In this document: one piece after another, positions 63,313 through 64,000 of the stretch
Position numbering within the stretch: the first letter of the stretch is position 1
How the letters are laid out: every line of letters begins with the position of its first letter
Assembly (NCBI RefSeq): GCF_009730915.1
Contig: NC_052479.1
Span: forward strand, 248,001-312,000
Direction of reading: 5' to 3'
DNA from: Dioscorea cayenensis subsp. rotundata
Taxonomy: Eukaryota; Streptophyta; Magnoliopsida; Dioscoreales; Dioscoreaceae
Length of the DNA: 64,000 nt
The notes under the pieces: model-generated
What the model was told of the DNA's origin: nothing
What the model saw: the letters and a program-made list of their open reading frames with translations, nothing else
Database searches by the model: none
Made by a program: the position numbers and the translations under genes

Positions 63313-63927
63313 ATACATTCAATTCGTTAGTAAATACACAATGTTTCCCCATGCATCGTCGGTTTATTAACAATGCCTAGTCGCGACAGCTTTATCGTAC
63401 AAGATCATCGATTGTGACCGGATCCTGGCGATGAGCTGCGATGTAACTCGCGGACATCAAACGCTGCGACTCGATCCCTCTTTCGTCTAGGCCGCCCGTG
63501 CCTTCTAGTCACATGCGGTCATGAAAGCGAAGCTCACGATTTCCGTCGAAGGCTCGTCATCGTCGGGTATGGGGAATATAGCTTCCTTGTATGCCCGGTT
63601 TGTAATTGTCGACGGTGAAGTACCCGCTAATAAATCGATGTACGTTGGTGTACATCGCATTATTAGCACGCAAGCATGTTTGCAAGGGATACCATAAACT
63701 TGCCACTTTCGACATGAACAAGTTCGATGGCGAGATCCACGGAGTTCTTTGCGATTGGTCGATCACTCGTAACGATCATCGTCACAACGACCAACACGAA
63801 GATTTCGCTGCTCTCAACAATGATCTCTAACTCGAATGTATGTCAGGGCGTAAGTAGGTCTCCCATTTGGTCGCTTGCTCACATGGGTTACATAACATGC
63901 GCATCAACTTGAACACGGCAAAATAAG
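63313..63927. other. GC-richer stretch between arrays 5 and 6
   Basis: The base composition resembles the coding blocks of the Ulp1-like element (CGA/TCG-rich). Frames such as 63557-63766 (minus) and 63606-63830 (plus) are open, but I recognise no domain. On the minus strand the words SLWYPLQTCLRANNAMYTNV look protein-like, so this may be a minus-strand or captured coding remnant. Confidence 0.4.
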
Positions 63928-64000
63928 GTTAAACAAAGACGGTGATGGTTAAATAATTAAGTCAACATGTTTAAACATTATTGTAATTAAATAAACGAAA
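63928..64000 (+). repeat. Phased GTTTAA/GTTAAA array 6, running to the window end
   Basis: Words at 63928 (GTTAAA), 63948 (GTTAAA), 63969 (GTTTAA) and a weaker one near 63985-63990 keep the step of about 20-21 bp up to the window end. Confidence 0.6.

Larger units (their letters stand above)
62770..63332 (+). repeat. About 296-bp tandem duplication containing GTTTAA arrays 4 and 5
   Basis: The unit from 62770 (CAATTCATTGTTTTCGTGTT) recurs from 63066 (CAATTCATTGTTTTTGTTTT). Long matches such as GAAGAACATGACTTGTATAT and GTTTAATTTACGTTGTA recur in both. Units differ by substitutions and small indels. Confidence 0.85.
58593..64000 (+). mobile_element. Mutator-like element carrying an Ulp1-like gene, right end outside window
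   Basis: The left end GGAAATTGCCAAAAAAACCC is followed by two more diverged copies of the same word (ATTGCCAAAAACACCCC at about 58627, AATCCCCAAAAACCCCC at about 58655). This resembles the repeat-rich terminal inverted repeats of plant MULEs. Nine bases before it (GTTTTTAGT, 58584-58592) would be the target duplication, which cannot be checked without the right end. The content (mobile-domain-like N-terminus plus Ulp1-like C-terminus) fits the class of MULEs that carry ULP-type protease genes. No MURA transposase was found in the window. Confidence 0.5.

Overview
This is nuclear DNA of a flowering plant. Genes are rich in GT-AG introns, spacers are AT-rich with many microsatellites, and several plant-specific families are present (DIVARICATA-type MYB, BAHD acyltransferase, SQD2, the peroxisomal NAD carrier PXN). 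A secreted lectin with two GNA/tarin-like domains suggests a monocot, perhaps a yam- or aroid-like lineage. That is inference; nothing in the window proves the genus.

Layout. Minus strand, 1-16.4 kb: a DIVARICATA-like MYB factor cut by the window start, a 693-aa plant protein of unknown function with a 3.4-kb intron, and an 11-exon PXN gene. Then 6 kb of gene-poor AT-rich DNA with a SINE-like element and a degenerate tandem repeat. Plus strand, 22.4-25.5 kb: an intronless BAHD acyltransferase and a small membrane-anchored FAS1 protein. The latter converges on the 11-exon sulfolipid synthase gene SQD2 (minus, 25.5-29.2 kb). At 30.6-32.2 kb lies an inverted partial copy of the dihydroneopterin aldolase gene found intact at 54-55 kb. 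Plus strand, 34.6-50.7 kb: PP1 catalytic subunit, two-domain lectin, proteasome subunit RPN8, and TRM7/FtsJ tRNA 2'-O-methyltransferase. Then a small JOSEPHIN-like gene (minus), dihydroneopterin aldolase FolB (plus), and a 5' fragment that looks like CDC6 with two E2F sites (minus). From 58.6 kb to the window end the DNA changes character: a decayed Mutator-like element carrying an Ulp1-like protease gene.

The host genes are mostly housekeeping (folate synthesis, proteasome, tRNA modification, phosphatase, sulfolipid, peroxisomal NAD) and are not a functional cluster. Local duplication is a recurring theme: the FolB inverted copy, a 320-bp duplication in RPN8 intron 1 that makes a decoy exon start, and a 96-bp duplication at an SQD2 splice donor.

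The least explained signal is in the Ulp1-like element. The spacers between its coding blocks hold GTTTAA (or close variants) phased at about 20-21 bp in six separate arrays. Exon boundaries were read by eye from reading frame, splice sites and remembered family sequence; none was tested against transcripts.
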